From CAWBLP01 sp963789495 (GTDB taxonomy: Bacteria; Pseudomonadota; Alphaproteobacteria; Acetobacterales; Acetobacteraceae), in contig CAWBLP010000009.1 in NCBI GenBank assembly GCA_963789495.1, positions 124,001 to 188,000 on the forward strand: a stretch of 64,000 bases of DNA. Reading direction: 5' to 3'. The notes beneath the pieces are model-generated. The model did not search any database. It had not been told where the DNA came from and saw nothing but the letters and a program-made list of their open reading frames with translations. Position numbers and translations under genes: made by a program. This document shows, piece after piece, positions 55,152-64,000 of this stretch (the stretch's first letter is position 1; each line of letters starts with the position of its first letter).

Positions 55152-57604
55152 ATGTCTGACGATGCCTTGCCGCCTTCCTCGCCCGATGCCGGACCGGACG
55201 CCTATGACGCGGCCTCGATCTCCGTCCTGAAAGGGCTGGACGCGGTCCGCCGCCGCCCCGGCATGTATATCGGCGACACCGACGACGGCTCCGGCCTGCA
55301 TCACATGGCGTTCGAGATCATCGACAACGCGGTGGACGAGGCGCAGGCCGGCTTCGCCCAGCGGGTCGAGATGGTGCTCAACGGCGACGGCAGCGTGACC
55401 GTGCGCGACGACGGCCGCGGCATCCCCACCGACATCCATGTCGAGGAGGGCGTCTCCGCCGCCGAGGTGGTGCTGACCCGGCTGCATGCGGGCGGCAAGT
55501 TCAACCAGAACTCCTACAAAGTGTCCGGCGGCCTGCACGGCGTCGGCGCCGCGGTGGTGAACGCGCTGTCCGAGTGGATGGAGGTGCGCATCTGGCGCCA
55601 CGGCCAGGAGCATCTCATCCGCTTCCGCCACGGTGACGCCGAGGCGCCGCTGGCCATGGTCGGCCCGGTCACCGACCACGTGAGCGGTACCGAGGTGACG
55701 TTCAAGCCGAGCCCGGCGACCTTCACCAAGACCGAGTTCGACTACACGCTGCTGGAGCGCCGGCTGCGCGAACTGGCGTTCCTGAACTCCGGCCTGACCA
55801 TCCGCCTGGTGCGATGAGCGTCACGCGCCAGCCCAGGAGGTGACGCTGCATTATGAGGGCGGCCTGGTCGCGTTCGTCGAATGGCTGGACCGTGGCAAGA
55901 CGCCGGTGTTCACTCCGCCGATCAGCCTGCGCACCGCCGGCCGAGGCCGAAGGCATCCGCGTCGAGTTCGCGCTGTCGTGGAACGACAGCTACCACGAGA
56001 CGATGCTGTGCTTCACCAACAACATCCCGCAGCGCGACGGCGGCACCCATCTGGCCGGGTTCCGCCAGGCGCTGACCCGCGTGGTGACCAAATACGCCGA
56101 AAGCATGGGCAAGAAGGACCAGCTCCAACTGGTCGGCGAGGACATGCGCGAAGGCATGACCGCGGTGCTGTCGGTGAAGGTGCCGGACCCGAAATTCTCC
56201 TCGCAGACCAAGGACAAGCTGGTGTCAGCTCCGAGGTGCAGCCGGTGGTGCAGGCCGCGGTGGCCGACGCCGTGTCGCATTGGTTCGAGACCCATCCGAA
56301 GCGAGGCCAAGTCGCATCATCCAGAAGGTGATGGACGCCGCCTCCGCCCGCGAAGCCGCCCGCAAGGCGCGCGAGCTGACCCGGCGCAAGGGCGTGCTGG
56401 ATATCTCCACCCTGCCCGGCAAGCTGGCCGACTGCCAGGAACGCGACCCGGCGAAATGCGAGATCTTCATCGTCGAGGGTGACAGCGCCGGCGGCTCCGC
56501 CAAGCAGGGCCGCGATCGCCGGTTCCAGGCGATCCTGCCGCTGAAGGGCAAGATCCTGAACGTGGAGCGCGCGCGCTTCGACCGCATGCTGTCCAGCCAG
56601 GAAATCGGCACGCTGATCACCGCGCTGGGCACCGGCATCGGCCGCGGCGAGCCGGACCAGGGCGGCTTCGACGTCACCAAGCTGCGCTACCACCGCATCG
56701 TCATCATGACGGACGCGGACGTGGACGGGTCGCCATATCCGCACGCTGCTGCTGACCTTCTTCTTCCGCCAGATGCCGCAACTGATCGACCGCGGCCATC
56801 TCTACATCGCCCAGCCGCCGCTGTACCGCGCCAAGCGCGGCAACGACGAGCGCTACCTGAAGAATGACGGTGCGCTGGAGGACTTCCTGCTGGACAAGGC
56901 GCTGGCCGATGCGCGGCTGACCTACGCCGACGGCACGGTGCTGGAAGGCGATGCGCTGCGGCAAGGAAGTCGGCTGGCTGCGCGAGGCGACGCTGCAGAT
57001 GCGGCGCCTGTCAACCGCAGCGCCGGTGCCACTGCTGGAGCAGGCGGCGATCGCCGGCGCGTTGACGCCGGACACCGCGCGCGCCACCGCCGCGGCGCAG
57101 GCGCTGGTGACCCGGTTGAACGATGTGTCGCTGCCCAATGAGCGCGGCTGGGTGGTTGCCGTGGATGGCGGCCTGACCCTGTCGCGCACGGTGCGCGGTG
57201 TCGCCGAGAAGCACGTGCTGGACAGCTCCGCCCTGCGCAGTGCCGAGGCCCGCTGGCTGGCCGATCGGGCGGAGCTGCTGGCGCGCAAGTTCAACGAGCC
57301 GGCGAAGCTGAAGCTGGATTCGCAGGAGACCAGCGTCGCCGGCCCGGTCAGCGCGTTCGACCGGATCATCGCGTATGGACGGCGAGGCTTGACCATTCAG
57401 CGATTCAAAGGGCTCGGCGAGATGAATGCCGACGAACTCGGCCGCACCACGCTCGATCCCGCCGCGCGCACGCTGCTGCAGGTGAAGGTGGGGGATATCG
57501 AGGATGCGGCGCTGGTGTTCTCCACGCTGATGGGCGACGTGGTGGAGCCGCGCCGCGAGTTCATCGTCGGCAACGCACTGAAGGTGGCGAATCTGGACGT
57601 CTGA
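55152..57604 (+). pseudogene. gyrB: DNA gyrase subunit B, interrupted by seven insertion-type frameshifts
   Basis: All GyrB landmarks are present but spread over frames: GHKL ATPase (EIIDNAVDEA, DDGRGIPTDIH, GGLHGVGAAVVNALS), TOPRIM (EGDSAGGSAKQGRDR and DADVDGSHI) and the C-terminal QRFKGLGEMNADEL with end NALKVANLDV. Frame changes occur at about 55811 (+1), 55939 (+1 or +4), 56225 (+2), 56299 (+1), 56312 (+1), 56733 (+1) and 56960 (+1). Taking 55939 as +1, removing eight bases gives 815 codons including the stop, the usual length. For example GGTGCGATGAG becomes GGTCGATGAG, giving LVDERHA. gyrB is essential, so the lesions may be sequencing insertions, or an intact copy exists elsewhere. Confidence 0.9.
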
Positions 57605-57961
57605 ACGGGGCGGGGGCGTTGCCCCCGACCACCATCAAGGGGTGCTGCCCCTTGAATCCCCGCCAAGAGCCCGCCCTGTCATGCAAATAGAGGTGGTGAG
57701 CGGCGGGTGTAGAAGGAGTTCCCGAAAATACAGCCCTAAATAGAATTTGCTGCCAAAGCGGTGCAGGCCCGGACGCCGGTCGACTTGCAACCGTATAGTG
57801 TTCGGCTTGGTCCGTGATGATACCCTGGTCCGAGGCCGTCACGCCCCCTCCCCAAGCCGACAGAATGGTTTGCAAAGGCGAGCCGCTGCTGGAGGTCCAG
57901 GAGACAACGCCTCCTGGTGGTGTTCGGGGCAACGCCCCGCCCCTTCTCAAGGAGCCAAAGC
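57605..57961. repeat. Intergenic hairpin array in two opposite orientations
   Basis: Left part (57612-57654): GGGGGC-GTT-GCCCCC and CAAGGGG-TGCTG-CCCCTTG hairpins. Right part (57897-57938): CCAGGAG/CTCCTGG and GGGGC-AAC-GCCCC, which read as the reverse complement of the left type. The core between them (57667-57867) is unique. The pattern matches the array at 36234. AAGGAG near 57950 serves the next gene. Confidence 0.6.
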
Positions 57962-58775
57962 ATGAAATCCTTGCAGCATCGCCTGGAGGCCGCCGTAACC
58001 CTCGCCGGCGAAGCCGCCGACCTGGCCATGCAGATGCGCAGCGCCACCACCGGCTCGCTGAAAGGCCCGCAGGACTGGCTCACCGAAGCGGACGGCGCGG
58101 TGGAACGCCTGCTGTCCCAACGGCTGCAAGCTGCCTTTCCGGCCGACGGATTCCAGGGCGAGGAAGGCGGCCAGACCCGGACCGGCAGCCTGCGCTGGGT
58201 GGTGGACCCGATTGACGGAACCGCCAATTATATGCGCAGCGGCACCCGCTTCTGCGTGTCCCTCGCCTGCCTGGAGGACCGTACCCCGCTGATCGGCGTG
58301 CTGGTGGCCCCGGCACTGCGCGAAACCTTCACCGCCTGTCTGGGTGGCGGCGCCCATCTCAATGGCGCACCGATCCACGCCGCGACGACCACGTCGCTGT
58401 CCCACGCCATCGTCGAAGTCGGCTGGTCGGCACGGCGCCCCAATGCGGACTTCCTGGCGGTCTGCGAACGGGCCCTGGCAGCGGGCGCCACGCTGCGGCA
58501 TGGCGGATCGGGCGCGCTGGGTCTGGCCGACGTCGCCGCCGGACGGATCGACGCCTATTGCGAACTCCATATCAACCTGTGGGACGTCGCCGCGGCCCTG
58601 GCGATCCTGAGCGAGGCGGGCGCAGCCATCAGCGATTTTCTCGCCGGGTACTGGCCCGTCCACCGGCAATCCGATCCTCGCCTGCGCGCCCGGCGTGGCG
58701 AGCGGTTTGCAGGCCATAACCGGCCTGCAAGCCCATGAGGCGATCCCCACCCGCCCTGGTTGTGCATCTGCATAA
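57962..58775 (+). pseudogene. Inositol monophosphatase family protein, frameshifted near C-terminus
   Basis: 270 aa after correction. Metal-binding motifs of the family are clear: GEEGG, DPIDGTANYM (DPxDGTxN) and WDVAAALAILSEAG (WDxAA). An AAGGAG site precedes the ATG at 57962. The annotated frame goes wrong at 58649 and would end at 58738; one frame over it continues GNPILACAPGVASGLQAITGL to a TAA at 58775. Deleting the T at 58649 repairs it. The enzyme dephosphorylates inositol-1-phosphate, histidinol-phosphate or similar; the substrate is not decided. Confidence 0.8.
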
Positions 58776-59069
58776 CCTCATAGACGTTACGCGTTCAAGT
58801 AGGATTTACTACAATCAGAAGTCGATCAGTGTGCAGTGCAGCATACATACAAAGGCAAATCCGGCGCCGAAACGTGCCGATGATCAATCTGGCAAAATAA
58901 CGGCATGGCGAACCCGCTTCAGCAAAATCAATCCATTTGGACTTTTAACGAACGAATGATGTCTGTACTACCGGTGCAATCATCCTGATCCGTCACCAGC
59001 ATGTAAGGTGTTCAATGGGATAAACCAGGTCCGTGATCTGAACGCCGATTGGGCGGACGAGGCTGGGGG
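58776..59069. other. A/T-rich leader of the queD-like/folE genes
   Basis: This 294-base gap is visibly A/T-richer than its surroundings, with little coding potential. It probably holds the promoter of the pterin gene pair. No riboswitch consensus was recognised. Confidence 0.45.
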
Positions 59070-59444
59070 ATGGCTATGCTGGAGACCTTCGTGGAATTCA
59101 CGTTCGAGGCGGCCCATCAGGTCCCGCCGTATTCGGGGCTACACGGCCATACTTTCAAGGTGGTGGTGTACCTCACCGGCCAGCCCGATCCGGTATTCGG
59201 CTGGAGCCACAATCTTTATGACGTCGAATCGGTGATCGACGCAACGAAGCAGCAGCTGGACCACAGCTACCTGAACGACATCGAGGGAATGCCGATACCC
59301 AGCCTGGAGAATGTCGCCTCCTGGATCTGGCACCGGCTGGACAAGGAGCTGACCGGGCTCGACCGGGTGGTGGTGCGCCGCGGCCTCGATGGCGCCGGCG
59401 AAGGATGCTGCTATTCGGGCCGCGCCCGGCAGGATGCCGCCTGA
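59070..59444 (+). CDS. 6-pyruvoyl-tetrahydropterin synthase homologue (QueD-like), no catalytic Cys
   Basis: 124 aa. Zinc ligands: AAHQ plus HGH in LHGHTFKV. The Asp-His pair is in LDHSYLND, PSLENVASWIW follows and EGCCYSG closes the fold. Compared with E. coli QueD the loop before HGH is about six residues shorter, and its catalytic Cys (as in KCGRLHGH) is missing. The enzyme may therefore not be a true 6-carboxytetrahydropterin synthase. Its TGA stop overlaps the folE ATG (TGATG), so both are made together. A second ATG at 59076 is possible. Confidence 0.8.
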   Translation: MAMLETFVEFTFEAAHQVPPYSGLHGHTFKVVVYLTGQPDPVFGWSHNLYDVESVIDATKQQLDHSYLNDIEGMPIPSLENVASWIWHRLDKELTGLDRVVVRRGLDGAGEGCCYSGRARQDAA

Positions 59445-60109
59445 TGTCCGTCATTCACCGGTTGCGCCCGTCCCTCCGCGCCAATGAGGCCGTGGGCGAG
59501 GCTCTCAGCGACGTTGAACGCGCCGCCATGATCACCGCTGCGGCGGGCAAGCTCGCGGAGTTGTTCGACATCCTGCAGATCGACCACCGCAACGACCACA
59601 ACACCCGCGACACGCCTCGGCGGGTTGCCCGGATGTATGTCGACGAAATGATGCATGGCCGGTTTTCCTGCCCGCCCGCGCTGACCGAATTCGACAATGT
59701 GGAGCAGTTCGATCAGCTGATCGTCATCGGTCCGATCGATATCCGCTCCACCTGCGCGCATCATCTGATGCCGATCTACGGATCGGCCTATATCGGCGTG
59801 CTGCCGGCCACCACCGGCAAGATCATCGGCCTGTCGAAATACGATCGAATCGTTGATCATTTCTCTGGTAGGCTGCAAATTCAGGAGGAACTGGTGAAGC
59901 AGATCGGCCAGTTCATCATGGAAAAGACTGAACCGCGCGGAGTGGGCGTGCGCATCAGCGCCGTGCATATGTGCAAGACGCATCGCGGCGTGCGCGCCAG
60001 CCACCGCAGCCGCATGGTCACCAGCGCATATTTCGGTGCACTGGGAACCGACCCGCGGCTCAAGGACGAGTTCCTGCGCGAGTGTGCGGTACTCGATCGC
60101 GAACCCTGA
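59444..60109 (+). CDS. folE: GTP cyclohydrolase I
   Basis: 221 aa. It converts GTP to 7,8-dihydroneopterin triphosphate, the first step of folate and queuosine biosynthesis. Zinc ligands and active-site patches: STCAHHLMPIYG, HMCKTHRGVR, with NHNTRDTPRRVARMY upstream and IGLSKYDRIVDHFSGRLQIQEELVKQI. The ATG at 59444 overlaps the upstream PTPS stop. Cytoplasmic, probably a decamer. Confidence 0.95.
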   Translation: MSVIHRLRPSLRANEAVGEALSDVERAAMITAAAGKLAELFDILQIDHRNDHNTRDTPRRVARMYVDEMMHGRFSCPPALTEFDNVEQFDQLIVIGPIDIRSTCAHHLMPIYGSAYIGVLPATTGKIIGLSKYDRIVDHFSGRLQIQEELVKQIGQFIMEKTEPRGVGVRISAVHMCKTHRGVRASHRSRMVTSAYFGALGTDPRLKDEFLRECAVLDREP

Positions 60110-60165
60110 CGGTCCCGGCGAGACGTTCCAAGCCGCCGGATCGAAGCCAATCGAGGGTGGGAGGC

Positions 60166-61200
60166 ATGAGGCTGCCGTTGTCTATGACCCGCAGCTTTGC
60201 GGCGCACGCAGCGCCAGTGCTGGAGCGTCCGGCGCTGGGCATGCTGCTGGCACTGGCCGCCTACTCCTTCCTGGCGTGTCAGGACGCCACGGTGAAGTGG
60301 CTGGTCGCGACGGTGCCGGTCTGGCAGGTGCTGTTCGTGCGCAGCGCTATCCTGGTGGCCGGATGCCTGGGACTGGGCGGCCGTTCGCTGCTGCGCCATG
60401 CGGCCACCACGCCAACCCGGGCGTTGCTGCTGCGGCGCGGCGCCATCACCCTGGGCGCCTGGGTCTGCTATTTCAGCGCGGCCCGCTTCCTGCCGCTCGG
60501 CCAGTTGGTCACGCTCTACTTCACCGCACCTGTCGTCGTGACCCTGCTTGCCGCGCCCTTGCTTGGCGAGCGGGTCGGCTGGGTGCGCTGGACCGCGGTC
60601 GGCATCGGCTTCCTCGGCACCGTGCTGGCCGCCGATCCGGCCGGACTGTCGGTGTCGTCCGCCACGGTGCTGGTGCTGATTGCCGCCGTGCTGTGGGGCT
60701 ATGGCGTGATCCTGACCCGACAGATCGCGCGACTGGAACCCTCGCTGGTGCAGATGTTCTTCAACAACTGCTTCTTTCTGGTGCTCACCGGGATCGGTTC
60801 CGCCCTGTCCTGGCACCAGCCCGACGCCAACGAAATCGGACTGCTGCTGGTGGTGGCCGTGCTTGGCGGCATCGGCCAGTTCTGTCTGTTCGAGTCCGCG
60901 CAGCATGCGCCGGCATCACTCAGCGCCCCGCTGGAATACACGGCACTGGTATGGGCTTTCCTGCTGGGCTTCCTGGTATGGGACAACACGCCGCCAGCCG
61001 GCGTGTTCCTGGGCGCAGTGCTGATCCTTGCGGCCGGCCTGCTGCTGCTGCTCAAGGAACGACGCGGAGGCAGCGTGAAACCAACGCGGCACGAGACTTC
61101 GGCGCCGTTCCTTGAATCCGACAGAATGGCTGGTCACGGCAGTCCAGGCACAGCCGCCGCACTGGCACGAATGGCCGTACCGACACCCGAGATCCGATAA
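60166..61200 (+). CDS. EamA/DMT family transporter
   Basis: 344 aa with about ten hydrophobic helices in two EamA repeats (helices 1-5 and 6-10). The N-terminal repeat has FLACQDATVKWLVATVPVWQVLFVRSAI and LGERVGWVRWTAVGIGFLGTVL, and the second repeat ends LLGFLVWDNTPPAGVFLGAVLILAAGLLLLL. The ATG at 60166 has GGGAGG upstream. It probably exports a small metabolite. The C-terminal tail of about 40 residues is polar and cytoplasmic. Confidence 0.88.
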   Translation: MRLPLSMTRSFAAHAAPVLERPALGMLLALAAYSFLACQDATVKWLVATVPVWQVLFVRSAILVAGCLGLGGRSLLRHAATTPTRALLLRRGAITLGAWVCYFSAARFLPLGQLVTLYFTAPVVVTLLAAPLLGERVGWVRWTAVGIGFLGTVLAADPAGLSVSSATVLVLIAAVLWGYGVILTRQIARLEPSLVQMFFNNCFFLVLTGIGSALSWHQPDANEIGLLLVVAVLGGIGQFCLFESAQHAPASLSAPLEYTALVWAFLLGFLVWDNTPPAGVFLGAVLILAAGLLLLLKERRGGSVKPTRHETSAPFLESDRMAGHGSPGTAAALARMAVPTPEIR

Positions 61201-61220
61201 TCACAAAACAGGAGTACCGC

Positions 61221-61736
61221 ATGATGCCTCTGACACGACGTTCGTTGGCCGCCGCACTGCTGGGCGTCGGCTTGCCCCGCCTGGTGGCGGCTGCCGATGC
61301 ATTGCCGATGCCAAAAGGCAAGGTGATCCTGACCATCTCCGGCACGATCGGCGTGTTCAACGTCGACAACACCGCCAGGTTCGACCGCGACATGCTGGAA
61401 GCGATGGGCCAGAGCAGTTTCACCACCACGACGCCCTGGTATGATGGACCGGTCACCTTCACCGGCGTGCCGATGGCGACGCTGATGCAGACGGTCAAGG
61501 CCACGGGCGAGACTGTGATTGCGACAGCGCTGAACGACTATGAGACCAAGATTCCGATCAGCGACTTCATGCAATTCAACGTATTGCTGGCATTGAAGCG
61601 CAACGGCAACTACATGCCTGTGCGCGACAAGGGGCCTCTGTTCATCGTGTACCCATACGACAAAGATCCGGATCTCAAGGCGCAAAAATACTACAGCCGG
61701 TCCGCCTGGCAACTCTCGCGTATCGTGGTCGCATGA
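61221..61736 (+). CDS. Oxidoreductase molybdopterin-binding-like secreted protein
   Basis: 171 aa. The N-terminus LTRRSLAAALLGVGLPRLVAAADA resembles a twin-arginine-type signal. The remainder (VILTISGTIGVFN, MLEAMGQSSFTTTTPWYDGPVTFTGVPMATLMQ, DYETKIPISDFMQFNVLLAL, GPLFIVYPYDKD) has the fold pattern of the oxidoreductase molybdopterin domain but is small and lacks the cofactor-binding Cys, so it may be a cofactor-free binding protein. Its stop overlaps the next gene's ATG (ATGA), suggesting it works with the GGDEF-EAL protein. Confidence 0.7.
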   Translation: MMPLTRRSLAAALLGVGLPRLVAAADALPMPKGKVILTISGTIGVFNVDNTARFDRDMLEAMGQSSFTTTTPWYDGPVTFTGVPMATLMQTVKATGETVIATALNDYETKIPISDFMQFNVLLALKRNGNYMPVRDKGPLFIVYPYDKDPDLKAQKYYSRSAWQLSRIVVA

Positions 61737-64000
61737 TGCGTTTGCCGCAGCTGAGACGGCGACAGGCGCCGCTCGGTACGGCGCTTAGTCCGTCGGGCCC
61801 GCGCAGCTTCCGGCTGCTGTTCATCGTCGCCACCGGATTCCTGGTGCTGGCGGCGGTCTATACCTCGGTTCTGATCGTGCAGCGGCAACAGTCGCTGTAC
61901 GCGGTGTCGCGCTACAACGCCACCTGGCTGCTGAGCCAGGCCGCGGTCGAGGTGGCGCGGCTTGAAGCGGTGGTCGGCGCTTCCACCATGCCGGACAGCG
62001 GCGTCGGGCAGGACGAGGTGCAGCTGTGGCTGGACATCGTCGGCAACCGCGTGCGGCTGCTGGACAGCGGCGAAGTGCATGAATTCGTGCAGACATCGCC
62101 CGAATTGGAAGCCATTGGCCAGCAATTCCGCAACACGGTGGCCGAGGCGCAGCCGCTGGTGGATACGCTCGACCAGCCCGGGCATGCCCAATTGCTGCTG
62201 GAGAAACTGGCCGAACTGAACCCCAGGCTGATGCGGCTGGCATCGGCCGCCTATTCCCGCAGCGGCGAGCTGGCCGCGACCGATCTGACGCAGCTCAGCC
62301 ACCTGCACTGGGTGTTCTCCAGCGTGCTGCTCGCGCTGATCGTCTGCAGCCTGGGGCTGATCGCGGTGCTGTCCTGGCACAACCGGCTGCTGACACAGGC
62401 GCATCAGGAGGTAAACGGCCTGGTGAAGGATTTGACCCGCACCAGCCAGGAACTGTCCGAGGCCAATGAACGCGCGCATCAGGCCATGGAAGAGGTGCAG
62501 CTGCAGAACCAGATCCTGAAGGCCCGCGACCTGGAACTGCACACCCAGAATGCCCGGTTCGACGCCGCGCTGAACAACATGTCACAGGCGCTGTGCATGG
62601 TGGACGGCAACCAGCGGCTGATCGTGTGCAACGTGCGCTTTCTGGAGCTGTTCTCCCTGTCGCCAGGTGTGGTGCAGCCTGGCACGCAGGTCGCCGATGT
62701 ATTCCGTGCCATGGACGCCACCGGCCGCTACGAGCAGGACCTGATCGAGGCGATCCGGGTGGAGCAGCAGGCGCTGGTATTCGCGCATCAGCCCGGCCGC
62801 TTCCTGCAGGAGATCGAGAGCGGTTCGGCGCTGGCCGTGTCGCATCAGCCGATGACCGGCGGCGGTTGGGTCGCGACCTATGAGGATGTGACCGAACGCC
62901 GCCATGCCGAGGCTCGCATCCGCTTCATGGCGCATCATGATGCGCTGACCAGCCTGCCCAACCGGGTGATGTTCCACGACCGGATGGAGGAGATGCTGCG
63001 TACGCCCGCGCGCCGTGGCGACCGGCTGGCGGTGCTGTGCCTCGACCTCGACTACTTCAAGAACGTCAACGATGCGCTGGGTCACCCGGTCGGCGACGCG
63101 TTGCTGGAAGCGGTGGCGGTCCGCCTGCGCCATTGCGTGCGCGATGTCGACCTGGTGGCACGCATCGGCGGCGATGAGTTCGCCGTCCTGCAACCATCCG
63201 CCGACCATCCGCACCAGGCGGAACTGCTGGCGCAACGCATCGTGCAGACCTTGTGCGAGCCGTTCGACCTGGATGGGCAGCGCGCGATCGTCGGGGTCAG
63301 CATCGGCATCGCGGTGGCGACTGATCGCTATGCCGGCGCCGATCTGCTGCTGAAGAATGCCGATATGGCGTTGTACCGCGCCAAGGCCGATGGTCGCGGC
63401 CGCTATCGGTTCTTCGAGGCCGAGATGGATGCGCAGATGCAGGCGCGGCGGGCGATCGAGCTCGATCTGCGTGAGGCGCTGTCCCGCCAGGAGCTGGAGG
63501 TCTGGTATCAGCCGATCTTCGACCTGGCCGCCAATCACGTGAGCGGCTTCGAGGCTCTGCTGCGCTGGCAGCATCCGACCCACGGCATGATCTCCCCCGC
63601 CCAGTTCATCCCCCTGGCCGAGGAGCTGGGACTGATCGTGCCGATCGGCGAATGGGTCCTGCAACAGGCCTGTCGCGACGCCGTGGCCTGGCCGAATGAC
63701 CTGAAGGTCGCGGTCAATCTGTCGCCGGTGCAGTTCAAGAACGACCGTCTGGTGGAGGCGGTGGAGCGGGCACTGAGCGATGCGGAACTTGCCGCCAATC
63801 GTGTCGAGCTGGAAATCACCGAGTTGGCGCTGCTGCAGGACAATGATACGGTGCTGGCAACGCTGCACCGGTTCCGCAATCTGGGGCTGCGCACCGTGCT
63901 GGACGATTTCGGCACCGGCTATTCGTCGCTGAGCTATCTGCGCAGCTTCCCGTTCGACAAGCTCAAGATCGATCAGAGCTTCGTTCGCGAGATGGGCACG
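61733..64000 (+). CDS. GGDEF-EAL cyclic-di-GMP enzyme with periplasmic sensor, 3' end outside window
   Basis: At least 756 aa, continuing beyond the right edge. It has an N-terminal membrane helix (FRLLFIVATGFLVLAAVYTSVLIV), a periplasmic helical region, a second membrane helix (WVFSSVLLALIVCSLGLIAVLSW), a coiled coil and a PAS-like domain (ALNNMSQALCMVDGNQRLIVCN), then an intact GGDEF motif (IGGDEFAVL, near residue 480) and an EAL domain (FEALLRW, VNLSPVQF, EITELAL, DDFGTGYSS, KIDQSFV). Both catalytic sets look active. It overlaps the upstream oxidoreductase-like gene, a candidate periplasmic partner. Confidence 0.9.
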   Translation, partial: MMRLPQLRRRQAPLGTALSPSGPRSFRLLFIVATGFLVLAAVYTSVLIVQRQQSLYAVSRYNATWLLSQAAVEVARLEAVVGASTMPDSGVGQDEVQLWLDIVGNRVRLLDSGEVHEFVQTSPELEAIGQQFRNTVAEAQPLVDTLDQPGHAQLLLEKLAELNPRLMRLASAAYSRSGELAATDLTQLSHLHWVFSSVLLALIVCSLGLIAVLSWHNRLLTQAHQEVNGLVKDLTRTSQELSEANERAHQAMEEVQLQNQILKARDLELHTQNARFDAALNNMSQALCMVDGNQRLIVCNVRFLELFSLSPGVVQPGTQVADVFRAMDATGRYEQDLIEAIRVEQQALVFAHQPGRFLQEIESGSALAVSHQPMTGGGWVATYEDVTERRHAEARIRFMAHHDALTSLPNRVMFHDRMEEMLRTPARRGDRLAVLCLDLDYFKNVNDALGHPVGDALLEAVAVRLRHCVRDVDLVARIGGDEFAVLQPSADHPHQAELLAQRIVQTLCEPFDLDGQRAIVGVSIGIAVATDRYAGADLLLKNADMALYRAKADGRGRYRFFEAEMDAQMQARRAIELDLREALSRQELEVWYQPIFDLAANHVSGFEALLRWQHPTHGMISPAQFIPLAEELGLIVPIGEWVLQQACRDAVAWPNDLKVAVNLSPVQFKNDRLVEAVERALSDAELAANRVELEITELALLQDNDTVLATLHRFRNLGLRTVLDDFGTGYSSLSYLRSFPFDKLKIDQSFVREMGT

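Noticed and set aside
55152..57604. Reading the gyrB interruptions as inteins or introns
   Set aside because: Each interruption is one or two bases (four at most), far too short for an intein or intron, and no splicing motif is present.

Overview
The window is high-GC DNA from what looks like an alphaproteobacterium, most likely an Acetobacteraceae-type Rhodospirillales. This is an inference from the gene content (CHR pairs, CoxL-like oxidase, liv transporter, TPR sulfotransferase beside polysaccharide genes) and from intergenic arrays of short GC-rich hairpins. There are no rRNA, tRNA, CRISPR or IS genes that I can support.

Layout. (1) 1-18.7 kb is a surface polysaccharide cluster: a TPR sulfotransferase, three glycosyltransferase genes (two of them double-domain fusions), three NAD-dependent sugar epimerases, a sugar C-methyltransferase, a GHMP sugar kinase split by a stop codon, two acyltransferases and two methyltransferases. 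(2) 18.7-22.8 kb holds an SDR dehydrogenase, a DUF2332 protein, panC and two unrecognised genes. (3) 22.9-30.4 kb holds a haloacetate-dehalogenase-like hydrolase, a TfdA/TauD dioxygenase, an LLM oxidoreductase, a serine hydrolase, a Crp/Fnr regulator and a coupled REC-EAL / REC-HPt signalling pair. (4) 30.8-36.2 kb holds a branched-chain amino-acid type ABC transporter without a binding protein, a proline-rich lipoprotein, and moaD-moaE. (5) 36.6-46.9 kb is catabolic: S9 peptidase, SMP-30-like protein, amidohydrolase, M20 peptidase and hyuA/hyuB. (6) 47-53 kb holds a split chromate transporter, a tandem retropepsin-like protease, an FmdB zinc ribbon, a truncated metalloprotease and a CoxL-like molybdenum hydroxylase. 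(7) 53.4-64 kb holds recF, gyrB, an inositol-phosphatase-like gene, a PTPS homologue coupled to folE, an EamA transporter, and an oxidoreductase-like secreted protein coupled to a GGDEF-EAL protein that runs off the right edge.

The most striking feature is the pattern of disrupted frames. Six genes (sulfotransferase, a small hypothetical, hyuA, coxL, gyrB, IMPase) are broken by frameshifts that are all best read as insertions of one or two bases. gyrB alone carries seven, and removing them restores a normal-length (about 814 aa) protein. That looks like insertion-biased sequencing error, but the clustering in one essential gene deserves checking. One different lesion, an in-frame TGA, splits the sugar kinase.

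Other items of interest are an 11-fold hexapeptide repeat linker in a REC-HPt protein, a PTPS homologue that lacks the catalytic-cysteine loop, a single-chain tandem retropepsin, and the translationally coupled oxidoreductase-like/GGDEF-EAL pair.
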